DNA from: Podila epigama
Lineage: Eukaryota; Mortierellomycota; Mortierellomycetes; Mortierellales; Mortierellaceae
Direction: 5' to 3'
NCBI GenBank assembly: GCA_015679605.1
Contig: JAAAVE010000451.1
Location: 1 to 18,913, forward strand
Length of the DNA: 18,913 bases
Shown: piece after piece, positions 9,599 through 18,795 of the stretch
Layout of the letters: each line of letters begins with the position of its first letter
How positions within the stretch are numbered: the stretch's first letter is position 1
The notes under the pieces: generated by a model
Databases searched by the model: none
What the model was told of the DNA's origin: nothing
What the model saw: the letters and a program-made list of their open reading frames with translations, nothing else
Program-made: the position numbers and the translations under genes

Positions 9599-12500
9599 AT
9601 GTACCACTCCATGGTGCAAGGCAATGAAGAGCTGGATGAACCGCGATGGTCAGGCAAGTTATCTATCATCCTTCACTTCCCTTCCTTCTGTCCTTCTTTC
9701 CTTTTCTTCCTTTCCTTGACCTACAATCAACCACTTCAACCACTTCCAGTGTGTGTGTGTGTGTATGAGTGAGTGAGTGAGTAAAGGTTCCAAGGAAACA
9801 GACGAGATATACTTTTGGCAACTTCTTATCAGGCACATGCCATCTGTCCCATCCATCCTATCCCATCCACACACATGCAACTCCACACCACCACACTCAC
9901 ACAAACACACACAAACACAAAACACAAAACACAAAACACACACACGCCGATTCGGCTCTCCGCCATGTTCATGACCTGCTGGTCAAACACCTTTCGCCAC
10001 TTGGCACAGACAGAAAGAGAGAGCCATGTGTCACGAACACCTGTGGATGGACACACAGTTCGTCTCTATCCTCTTGCGTCCCTGTGTCCAATGGACACGA
10101 CCACCAGGCGCCACTCACTCTTCGGTCAACTAAACAGTGCACACCACACCACACCATCATCATCATGCTCGATGACGACCGAAAAGAGAGAGACCGGGTG
10201 TCCTCCTTCGGTGTTTCTCCCTCCACTCCACAACAATGCTTGATTCTCCGCCAAAAGAACACGAACAGAGCTCAACGACAACATCCGACCTCCACCCCTA
10301 CTTTTTCTCTTTTTCCACAAGCCCATTGGCCATTGGGCGAATCAATCAGGCACATACTCTCAAACAAAACTGTTACTGACTTTTTTTTTTTTTTTTTTCC
10401 TTTTTTTTTCTATCATTCGTTCCTTCTTCTACGTCGACATCTTAATCGTCATCATGACTCTCTATTTATATGCGATCCGGTGTCACTAGAAGTGTTGCGG
10501 TTCATGCCAGGTCAGAGTCGAAACAACAGGTCCTCGACATCACTCGCATCTAGGGCAGTCACCATCTATGACGACAGTGACGAAAGTTCACCTTTGCTCA
10601 GCAGCGGATTGATCCCCACTCGTCGCCAAGTCTCACAGTGGACCAACAGCATATGGAAACGACAGGCTGTCCTTCTTATTTTACCCGTGTCCATCGTAAG
10701 TCTTGTTCCGATATCTCAACTCCCCCCACCTTCTCCTCGTTCTGCAATGCGCTGCACCGCACACCACACGAGGTTGATCAGTTAAACTGGGATGCACTAG
10801 TGGGAAGAACCACCAAGCCCACCAAAAAGACAAAAACAAAAAGCCACGATGCATGACGAATACGACATAGATGGGAAAGAGTGGATTGTCAGGACAATAG
10901 CGAGAGAGAGTGAGGGTGAGAGAGAGAGTATATAATGCGCGTGTCGTGTGTATGAAAAAAAGAGATCATCTGGGAGAGACTATGCGACTCAAAACGACTG
11001 GTGTTGGAGAGACTGGAAGAAGAAAAAAGATTGGATGGCCATCGCGACATTTTGGATCTTATTTTCTTTTGTCAAAGAGTGGTATGGGATATTCCCTTGA
11101 TACATTGCATGCAAGAAAGTTCAGTGAAAAAGCGCAGTGTTGGAAAAAAAAAATAGATGGGAAGCAGGAACGGATGGGATGGGAAACAGGGCAAACAGGG
11201 CAGATGAAACTGAATTTGCTGCATGCACGTTCGCTTGGCATGCATATCATCTCTTTGTCTGTCCTCTCCCACGCGCCTTTACCCCTCTTTTTTTTTGACC
11301 CTCGGGATGATGTGTGGGATTTGTTGAAAATCCCTTACCGTCGTCTGTGCATGCATGACTTTGTGCATGGGTATTTGCAAGTTGCAACAAAAAAAAATCA
11401 AGTGTTCACGGACATTGATTCATGACAAGCAAAAAACAGGAAAAAAAAAAAAACCACAAGAGGGCACGCGCCGATAAGGATGAGCGGAGAAAGAACCAAA
11501 AGACCAGAACATACTCTGACGACATGGATGGAACCCTAAACGAATCAAGCTTTTTTTTGACTTTTTTTTTGAGCTTGTTCGCTTTGTGCGCCTCCACTTG
11601 ACTCGTATATACATTTAACCACATACATACACTCACACCAACACACACATCCGCACATCCACAAAACTCTTTTCTTCCCAAACACATCTTGACCACATAC
11701 ACTCGCCCTATCGCTCTATCGAACTATCGAACTAAACCAGTGTGTCTTGCTCTAATTTGCCACAATAGGTCATTGCCTGGTGTTCAGTACCACTTAGAAC
11801 ATATCCCGATGAGAGCGAGGATGGTGGCTCCAACTCAACCTGGCCCTGGGACGGGATACCATGGTTCGGCCATGACCAAAATTCCACTACCACCAACAGG
11901 ACAGGATACAACTCTTCAACGTCAACACTACTCCCACTTAATCTCGGTAACAGCACCACTGGAAACAACATGGTCGACACTTCAACGCTCATGCTCCCAA
12001 CCGCTCCAAAACAACCACCGGTTCTCATCAACTTTTGGTGGTTCCTTTGGTTCTACTACGGCGTCTACAATGCTATCGGCCTTCTTCTCATCACCAAAAT
12101 CTTTAACATCTACTCGCTCAACTGGTGGCCAAAAGCTCTTGGTGGTCTGACCTCCTACTTCATTTTCTGGCTTTCAACTCAGCTCATGGGCGTCCTGGTT
12201 TATTACTTTACGGGCTTGGAAGTCTACCGCCTCACTTGGGTGTTTTTGACCTTTTGCACCATGACTATCCCGCTTCTTGTCGCCTTTCTCGTCATTCGAT
12301 CAGAAAACAGGAATGTTTACCGTCATTCTCTCACAGTCGCGCAAAAGACATTTTTGTCCGCCACAATCGAATCTCGCATTCCCGCCTCCTACATTCGATT
12401 CCTCTGGTTCTGTGTTGCTCTGGCCATCGCCCTCAGTACCATTGTCACAGGAGAACTTTATGCAGATCAGTACATCAAATCATCAAGGGAAGAGTCACCT

Positions 12501-13193
12501 CATAAGACCATTGAAGGACTAGTCTACGTCTACTCTTGGGTCGCCACCATCTACATCCTCGATGCGGTCACGGATTACATTGTCGAGACGCGAGTTCGGT
12601 CTTACCCATTATCGTCCATCTTCAAGCTGTATTACTTCATGATCTACTTCATCTTTTACCGCAACTTGTTTGTCCGCCTCCGGTCGTATGAGCAGTTTGT
12701 GGCAATCCAGCTGGCATCCTCCTTTTGGGTCTGCATCTTTCATCCGATCTGTATGAGTCATTTTGTCTATCGTACCCTGATATACCTCTTTGGCATCACC
12801 AAGACGTACGAGGAGTATAAGCGACAAGTTGGACGAGGCCTGTTCCTCCGCAACCTTGCCGAGAACGTGACCATGCTTGCATTCTTGTGTTGGGTCAACA
12901 TCTTGTATTACGGACCTAATGCCAAGATCTACAGGTACTTTCAGTTCAACGATTCAAACAAGGCATATGACCACAATGTCACTGTGTATGCCTCGCTTGG
13001 TATCTGGGCAAGCGAGTTGATCTCCAACTTTATCAACCGATGGATCTGTAAGCGGTATATGGGACATCATGTCACCAAGGAGGCGCTCAAGGACTTTAAA
13101 GAATACCCAGAGTTGATTGTTGCGTTTGTCCTAGTCATGGTTCACATTCTTCAGGATATGCTTCTCGCATTGCTGGACCTGGACTTTGCATAG
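9599..13193 (+). CDS. Multi-pass membrane protein of unrecognised family (three exons)
   Basis: Exons 9599-9653, 10490-10695 and 11769-13193 join without a frame break into 561 residues. The first ~77 residues are hydrophilic and probably cytosolic, with an acidic dileucine motif (ESSPLL, residues 50-55) of the type that sorts proteins to the vacuole or lysosome via AP-3. A helix at ~78-96 is interrupted by the phase-0 second intron. A Ser/Thr/Asn-rich loop (~97-170) follows with five N-glycosylation sequons (109, 125, 130, 135, 148), implying a lumenal side. About ten more hydrophobic segments run to the C terminus (roughly 172-196, 209-234, 242-263, 297-316, 335-355, 370-388, 397-428, 453-470, 490-512, 536-557), many rich in Trp, Tyr and Phe. 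A transporter or a structural organelle membrane protein would fit, but no catalytic motif is visible. ATG 9599 rests on the GC-AG intron model. If that is wrong, the protein would start at ATG 10504 (residue 24). Confidence 0.85.
9654..10489 (+). other. Intron 1 of the multi-pass gene, candidate GC-AG intron
   Basis: The donor reads CAG|GCAAGT, the strong consensus of GC-AG introns, and the acceptor is CACTAG. Removing 836 bases joins a 55-base exon (18 codons plus one base) to 10490 so that the frame runs straight into the ATG at 10504. A possible branch site CTTAAT lies at 10441-10446, after an 18-base T run (10381-10398). Inside are GT and GAGT repeats (9749-9782) and CA-rich sequence. 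Confidence 0.65.
10696..11768 (+). other. Intron 2 of the multi-pass gene, unusually long
   Basis: Donor ATC|GTAAGT and acceptor CACAATAG|GTC, phase 0, 1,073 bases. Joining restores one hydrophobic helix (VSI|VIAWC), which is strong support. The intron carries six sense-strand TGCATG motifs, a TATATAAT at 10929-10936, and a CA-rich tract at ~11615-11705 resembling the 5' leaders of other genes here, so an internal promoter is conceivable. Confidence 0.88.
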
Positions 13194-13503
13194 ACTAGAC
13201 TCGATCTTTTTTTTTTTTTTTCTCTTTCTTTCTACATTTATTACCCATTGTGTATCACCATCATGTTCCTCTTGTTGCCCTATTCTCTCCTATCACCCTA
13301 CTATTACTGTATTTTTTCTTCCACACAACCTTCCATCCCCTACCTGCCTTTCGCATTCGCTTGCTTTACCTCTTTGTACTTTACTTTCCACTTTTATCCC
13401 TCCTTTACAACAAAAAATAATAAAAAAATACAAAAACACCTAAAAAAACACACACACACAACGATCAAGATGATATAGGTTCAACATAAAAATGCACATT
13501 TAT
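13194..13503. other. Convergent 3' intergenic region with polyadenylation signal
   Basis: The 310-base gap between the multi-pass gene (+) and RMT2 (-) contains a T run at 13207-13220, pyrimidine-rich sequence, and a plus-strand AATAAA at 13419-13424 within an A-rich block that is the likely polyadenylation signal of the multi-pass gene. The RMT2 signal overlaps its stop codon at the right edge. Confidence 0.75.
13419..13424 (+). terminator. Polyadenylation signal AATAAA for the multi-pass gene
   Basis: AATAAA lies 226 bases after the stop codon, inside an A-rich block. It implies a 3' UTR of about 240-260 bases. Confidence 0.6.
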
Positions 13504-13504
13504 T
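13499..13504 (-). terminator. Polyadenylation signal overlapping the RMT2 stop codon
   Basis: On the minus strand the stop and following bases read TAAATAAA, so AATAAA begins with the last A of the stop codon. If used, the 3' UTR would be only a few tens of bases, keeping it clear of the convergent neighbour's 3' UTR. Confidence 0.5.
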
Positions 13505-14851
13505 TAGAATCCATCGAGACGACAGATTGGGAGATAGTACTTGTCCAAGGTCCAGTAGGCACGCTTGACGCCGTTCCATTCCTCCTCCTTCAATCCAATA
13601 TCCATCTCCTCATACTCCACCGTAAAGCCCATTTCGCCCAGCTCCAACTCAGAAATGCGATTGTATACTGCATGAAAGAACTGGTTGGTGGCACCAAGAC
13701 CGTTGAAATACGAGTAGATGCCACCTTCCTCCAGGTGATTTGGCACAATCTCATGGAATGATCGAAGATCTTCATAGAATTCGCCAAAGGTATCGAAAAA
13801 GATGCCGTCATAGACTTCAAGTTGGTCAACAACATCCTGCCACCGTCCAAACAAAATCTTGACACCGGGCTTCTTGTCCCATCCATCCCTCAACATCTTG
13901 GCGTACACATCAGGATGAGCCTCGATGATGGTGTGTTGTGCTGGATTACGTTTCTGGAGCTCCTTATCTATTAGACCAAGTCCAAAGCCAACGTTCAGGA
14001 CGCGGAGACCTTCAGAGGGGCAGATGACTTCAGCATGACGGATCATGAGAGGCAGTTCCCAGCCCATCATGACACCATTCTTTTCCGCGTCGAGTAACCG
14101 ATCACCATCCTCCGTGTATTGCAATGGCTGTGCAAGGTAATCGGCGTTAGGGATATCATTTTGGGTTGCCTTCTTTTCCTGTTCATCCTCGTCTTCCTTG
14201 TTTTCCTTGTCCTCCTTGTCCTTGTCTTCATCCTCTGCATCTGAATCGGCGGCTTCGAGAAGCTCATACTTGAGCTTGCGCTGCATAAGTCCCATCAACA
14301 ATTCTGTTCGGACACCCTCCTCGAGCAAGAATTCATAAATCTCTGGCTGGTTAAAGGAGTTTGCATAGTCACCGACAGACTTGTAGTCATCATCAACAAG
14401 GTTCCAGGGGTGACCATAGCTCAACAAAAGCTTGACAATTGGAAGACTGCCAATCATGGTGGCAAAGTGCAACATAGTGCGTCCATGGGCCGCACGAGCA
14501 CTTTTTCAAAAGGGGAAGGATTCAAGAAGACGAAAGAAGAGACAAGATAATCAAAAAAGTGAGTAAGCATTGGATGTCATATTCGTGATCCTTTTAAATT
14601 CTTCTTTTTCTTTGGCTCCTCCTCTTCCTCCTCCTCCTACGCCAAAGTTGTCCTTTTTGCTGCATTTACCTATGGTTGGCACCCGACTTGAGCAACTCCT
14701 CGACCTTGTCCACCTTGCCTTCTGCCACAGCCTGCATCAGTTCCTGACTGCGAGCGACTTCCTCCGCCGAAGCCTCAATGACTTGTTCAGTGCGGACCAG
14801 GTTACCTTCTGGCACAGGATTCCTCTGTGTCTCGTCGTCAAAGGCAGACAT
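13504..14851 (-). CDS. RMT2: Protein arginine N-methyltransferase 2 (ankyrin plus SAM methyltransferase)
   Basis: Exons 14851-14670 and 14500-13504 join into 392 residues, close to the length of the yeast protein. Residues ~35-125 are ankyrin-like (AVAEGKVDKVEELLKSGA, then HGRTMLHFA and GSLPIVKLLLSYG). An acidic Asp/Glu/Lys linker (~144-172) leads to a class I S-adenosylmethionine methyltransferase domain: motif I VLNVGFGLGLID (228-239), the EAHP post-I acidic motif (254-257), FFDTFGEFYEDL (295-306), and YFNGLGATN (325-333). Established knowledge: Rmt2 methylates the internal delta nitrogen of an arginine in ribosomal protein L12 and resembles guanidinoacetate methyltransferase. Catalytic motifs look intact. 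ATG 14851 is chosen over the in-frame ATG 14983 because the upstream residues are unlike the family and MSAFDDE begins the acidic N terminus naturally. It is divergent from the fasciclin gene, with 320 bases between starts. Confidence 0.95.
14501..14669 (-). other. Intron of RMT2
   Basis: Read on the minus strand, the donor is ATAG|GTAAAT and the acceptor GAAAAAG|TGC, phase 2, 169 bases. Joining creates a Ser codon and restores an ankyrin repeat (ANH|SARAAHGRTMLHFA). CTTACTCAC about 65 bases before the acceptor contains possible branch sites. Confidence 0.9.
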
Positions 14852-15171
14852 GTCTGAATTGCTTGAATGGAGAAAGGTGGGAAAGGGTTTGCAATGGGTG
14901 GTGGAAAAGGGTTTATTTTTTTCAAAGGCATGTTGCCATAAACAAGTGTGTCTTGTGACTCGTTTTGTCAGTTGAATGGTCATTCATTCACTCTCCCCAA
15001 CACATCTCTTCTTCTTCACCTTCCACCTTCACCTTCACCGGACATTCTTCATTCTTATTCACACACACACATTCCCATACCACCACACATCGCATCACAA
15101 CAACCCCACAAACAAATACATTTCACACACACAAAGACAAGAGACACAAACCATTCATTCACGCCACTGCC
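14852..15171. promoter_or_regulatory. Divergent promoter region between RMT2 and the fasciclin gene
   Basis: These 320 bases separate two divergent start codons and must contain both core promoters and 5' UTRs. The fasciclin side (~15000-15165) is CA- and pyrimidine-rich (TTCACCTTCACC, CACACACACAC). The RMT2 side shows no clear TATA box. Shared regulation is inference. Confidence 0.6.
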
Positions 15172-18100
15172 ATGAGAGCGATGAGACAACAACTTGCAGT
15201 GGTCCTCCTGTTCACCGTCTCCTTGGCAACCACTGTGGATGCCTCAAAGACAGTCATTGACCTAGTCTCGTCCGACGCAGGATTCTCCACCCTCATTCGC
15301 GAACTACAACGCACGCGCCTCATCCCCTTCCTCAACAACCGCAAGTCTTGCACCTTCTTTGCGCCCACCAACGCTGCGTTTTCACAATGGCGCGCTGAAC
15401 ACGGTGACGCTCCCATTGACCGTGATACACTCCTTTATCATATTCTTCCCGACAACCGTGAAAGCGCTGCCTTCAAGGACGCAGCTCTGCTGGAGACTAT
15501 CCTTGTCCGTGATGGTTATCTTGGCGATCATCGTGAGGGTCAATTGGTAGCGGTTGCCAAACCATCGTGGAGGCCTGGTCGGCGAAACAAGATTCTGGTG
15601 GGGGATGCAGAGTTGCTCAAAGTCGATTGGATTGCTGATAATGGTGTCGTCCATGTTGTCGACCGTCTTCTCGTCCCTCCAAAGGACCTTGGTAAAGTGA
15701 TGAAGTTTTGTTATGTGCGCATTTGTTGAAAGGAAAGGCCTCAACAGGGAAAAGATCGGATGGAGCACATTCTTTCTTCAACATGGGACGTCTTCTGTGC
15801 GCAAAGAAATGACCTCAACGTCTGACACCTCCTTCTCTTTTGTCTGTCTCTCTCACTCTCCCTTTTCCCATACGTGCGTGCACGGTGTATAGTTGAAACT
15901 ATGAGAAAACATTCCGAATTGGAGGCGCTCTATAACATCATCCAGGGTGCAGGATTAGAGAGTTTGCTTCGCGAACATCGCCCCTTCACTCTCTTTGCGC
16001 CGACTGTGGACGCACTCCGAAAGCTGAATGATATTCAGGTCCGGTATCTGCAGCATGAAGAGGGTCGCCAAGACCTGAAAATTACCTTTCATCACCATAT
16101 TCATTCGGGCACACTCTACAAACACGATATTCCTGAAGGTGCTACAGGTGTATCGACTGTTGAGGGCCAGGATCTGATGATATACCGGGACAACAGGGTC
16201 ATGGTGGACAACGCCGAGGTTGAAAAGACAGACATTTTAGCTTCAAATGGTGTTATTCACACCGTTGCGCGCCCGTTGCTGCCTAGTGCCTTGGTTTGGA
16301 CAGCGGGCAAATACCTCATTGGTATGAATGCGACCTCGTTTGTTGGCAAGCTCCGTGATGCAGGATTGAGCCATTACATTGATGTTCCAGAGGCAAGCTA
16401 TACCATATTTGCTCCTCGAGACGACGTAGCAGACATCAATAACTGGAAGGATGGTCCAAACGCCGCAGATGTACTCAGATACCACATTGTCCCCGGTAAA
16501 AGACAGCTGACGAGTTTTCAAGATGGACAACTGTTGGCGACGGAGCTTCACACGGATGAGCTGAATGGTCTTGCTCAGCACTCCAAGGTGTCGTTGAAGC
16601 AAGATCGCAAGCGCACAACAGTGTCTATTAATGGTGCCGAGGTCATTGGCGAGCCAGGTAACTTTTGAGTCCAAAAACGACCTCAAGCGATAAGAATGTA
16701 TATTAGTGCAGCGCCGGCCACACTTTCGCTTTCAGGCCTAACACATCATGCTCTTTCTCTTTTACTTCTGCCTCTCACTTTCATCTAGTCCAAGTCGGAA
16801 AGTCGATCATCTACTTGCTTGACAAGCCAATGGAGTTGCCTTTGCCATTGATCAAGAGGATCAAGCAGGAACCGTTGATTTCAAAGTACACTCAGGCTTT
16901 GACCAATACAGGTCTTGCCCGCCGGTTGTCCGATGCGCGTGAGGTGACCGTTTTTGCACCGAGCACCCAGGCTTGGGACAAACTTGGGGTCGTGGCAAAA
17001 TATCTTGACATGCAGGAATCATCGGCACAAAAGGCGTTGGAAGATGTGACACGCTACACCGTGGTAGAGGGTATTCACTACACGGGCGATATCAAGTCTG
17101 GGCGATCGGTGCTCAAGACGAGCGAAGGCAGCAACCTGGTCATTGAAAAGAATGGCGAGTCCATCTTTGTTGGAGAAGGTAGACTCCAAAGATCAGAGCA
17201 AGTGGGCGGCCTGGTCACTTCCAAAGGTAACAAACAGTAGCGAAACAGTCTGGCTAGGAAACCTAAAGAGAAAGAGAAAGGTTAACGCTTTTTTTTATTT
17301 TTCTCCCTCAACCTGTAGATTTGCTTGTTGATTCTGGGGTTGTGCATGTCGTTTCATCCGTGGCTTTGCCGCCCACTCTCTCAATTTCACTACTCAATGT
17401 CCTTCAGGGTGCTGGCACAGAAAAGTTCCTCAAGGCTATTCAAACCGCCAACATCACGCGAATTCTCACAGATTGGGACGAGGACTTTACGATTTTTGCA
17501 CCAACGGACGAAGCTTTTGAAAAGGCTGATTTGCAGGGAGCACTGAACGACGTCGATTTCATAGCTCGACTCGTCCGACTGCATGTGATCCCTGGACAGA
17601 TCATAAAATTGGAGGAAGATATTGACGAGGAAAGTGCCAGTATGCTGAATCGGGAGGCACGACTCTCTATTCGTGACATTCATCACGACGGCAAGGCGTA
17701 CGGTGTTCGGGTCAAAGGAGCGCGGTCCAAGAAGGAGGCTAGAATCATTGACTTTGGTCATGCACACCCTGCTTCATCAGAAGAGGAGGATCGCCAAGGA
17801 GTAGATTCAATCTATCGGAATTTGAAGGAGCAGACACATACCAACGACCTCCTGATGAGCGGACGCGTCCAGAACACTCCCAGACCTGGCGGTGTGGTGT
17901 ATGTGACTGACCGCGTCTTGCTCCCAGGTGACCCTGATCCTCTCGGCGCAGCATGGTTCTGGATTTGTGTGGTCCTGCTAGGCTTCCTAGGAACAACGGT
18001 CCTGTGTGCTGCTACAGCCATGGGTGTTCATGCTCTGATCACGGAATTGCGGGAACTTGAAGGTCGCGAGGGATATGCTCCAGTCCCAACGCGTGACGGT

Positions 18101-18307
18101 GATGAGGAAGCAGCCATCAACACAGTCGAACCAGGTCAAGTGCCTGTACAGGCGGAGCCAGAGTCGGTAGAGCCAGCTCCTGAAGTAGTGGTGGACACTG
18201 CTGCTCCTGCTGCTGCTGCCCCTACTGCTACTCCTACTGCTGATTCTGCAGCCCATGCGGTTGACGGTGATGCACAGGCTCCTGAGCGGGCTGCGACAAA
18301 CGAATAA
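15172..18307 (+). CDS. Fasciclin (FAS1) domain membrane protein with five FAS1 modules (four exons)
   Basis: Exons 15172-15691, 15893-16657, 16789-17226 and 17319-18307 join into 903 residues. The N terminus is a signal peptide (hydrophobic ~8-20, likely cleavage near 24). Five FAS1 domains follow at ~25-168, 174-304, 306-446, 446-594 and 595-777. Each shows the H1 box (TFFAPTNAAF, TLFAPTVDAL, TIFAPRDDV, TVFAPSTQAW, TIFAPTDEAF). Most end in a GVVHVV-like strand, replaced by SIIYLL in domain 3 and GVVYVT in domain 5. Domain 5 has an acidic insertion (~727-745). One membrane helix (~784-811) precedes a ~90-residue Glu/Pro/Ala-rich cytosolic tail. FAS1 proteins act in cell adhesion and matrix or wall contacts, and fungi have membrane-anchored multi-FAS1 proteins at the cell surface or vacuole. 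This layout, a lumenal/extracellular FAS1 array on a C-terminal anchor, fits that class. All three introns are phase 1. The start ATG 15172 precedes the signal peptide, and upstream in-frame sequence is CA-rich leader. Confidence 0.93.
15692..15892 (+). other. Intron 1 of the fasciclin gene
   Basis: Donor CTTG|GTAAAG, acceptor GTATAG|TTG, phase 1, 201 bases. A branch-site candidate CTGAC sits at 15822-15826. It lies between FAS1 domains 1 and 2, and removal gives PPKDL|VETMRKH. Confidence 0.9.
16658..16788 (+). other. Intron 2 of the fasciclin gene
   Basis: Donor CCAG|GTAACT, acceptor CATCTAG|TCC, phase 1, 131 bases. CTAAC at 16738-16742 matches the fungal branch consensus and is followed by a pyrimidine tract. 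It falls just before the last strand of FAS1 domain 3. Confidence 0.93.
17227..17318 (+). other. Intron 3 of the fasciclin gene
   Basis: Donor AAAG|GTAACA, acceptor CCTGTAG|ATT, phase 1, 92 bases, with a possible branch site TTAAC at 17282-17286. It falls just before the last strand (DSGVVHVV) of FAS1 domain 4, matching intron 2's position in domain 3. Confidence 0.9.
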
Positions 18308-18497
18308 GTTGCACCACTTACTCCAAGTGGCACTTCTAGAGCGAATGGGACTGATGATGGTGTTGACCCACATTGACGTGTCACTCGCTCGCTCACTTAC
18401 ACATGTACATAAAAAATCTTGCCAAAATTTACAGGGAATTTGATATAGCAACAGTGGCCTGATCCATCTAACAGACCATACATTGAGATATGAATTG

Positions 18498-18503
18498 AAT
18501 AAA
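18498..18503 (+). terminator. Candidate polyadenylation signal AATAAA (proximal) for the fasciclin gene
   Basis: It lies 191 bases after the stop codon. A second copy 161 bases further on could give alternative 3' ends. Confidence 0.5.
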
Positions 18504-18658
18504 ACCATGCGACATTGTACGCGCTATCCTTCGCATGTGAATGTGCTTGTGTTGAAAGCTTGGTATCATTCACGGACAGACGCGTGCAAATGTCAAAATT
18601 CCGCTTGGCAGCAGCAACTATTTTTATCACTATTCACATCATTGATATTATTTTCATC

Positions 18659-18664
18659 AATAAA
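18659..18664 (+). terminator. Candidate polyadenylation signal AATAAA (distal) for the fasciclin gene
   Basis: It is preceded by AT-rich sequence (TATTATTTTCATC) and followed by a T-rich stretch near 18694, the usual layout around a cleavage site. Confidence 0.5.
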
Positions 18665-18764
18665 CTGATGTAGTATCATTGCATACGCACGCCTTTTTTT
18701 TCTTCATTTTCTTCTTTCTTTAACAACTTTTAAGCAAAGCAAACATCCCCGCTCCAATGACAAG

Positions 18765-18795
18765 TAGGTAGGCGTTCTTGAAGAACAACTACCTA
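18765..18795. repeat. 31-base inverted repeat with heat-shock-element-like core
   Basis: TAGGTAG (18765-18771) pairs with CTACCTA (18789-18795), and GTTCTT (18774-18779) with AAGAAC (18781-18786), around a single central G. Thirteen of fifteen positions per arm pair. The centre TTCTTGAA matches two opposed nTTCn/nGAAn units. It may be a protein-binding dyad upstream of a gene beyond the window or an RNA hairpin. Confidence 0.6.

Noticed and set aside
8820-9719. A 299-codon plus-strand open frame
   Set aside because: Composition is dominated by His, Thr, Ser and Pro from CA- and CCATC-type repeats, it overlaps the start exon of the multi-pass gene, and no domain is visible.
10084-10503. Upstream in-frame extension of the exon containing ATG 10504
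   Set aside because: It includes a run of Phe from an 18-base T tract and repetitive sequence. The spliced model with the exon at 9599 explains the frame better.
14965-15171. Extension of the fasciclin N terminus upstream of ATG 15172
   Set aside because: The extra residues are His/Thr/Ser low complexity from CA repeats and would precede a proper signal peptide.
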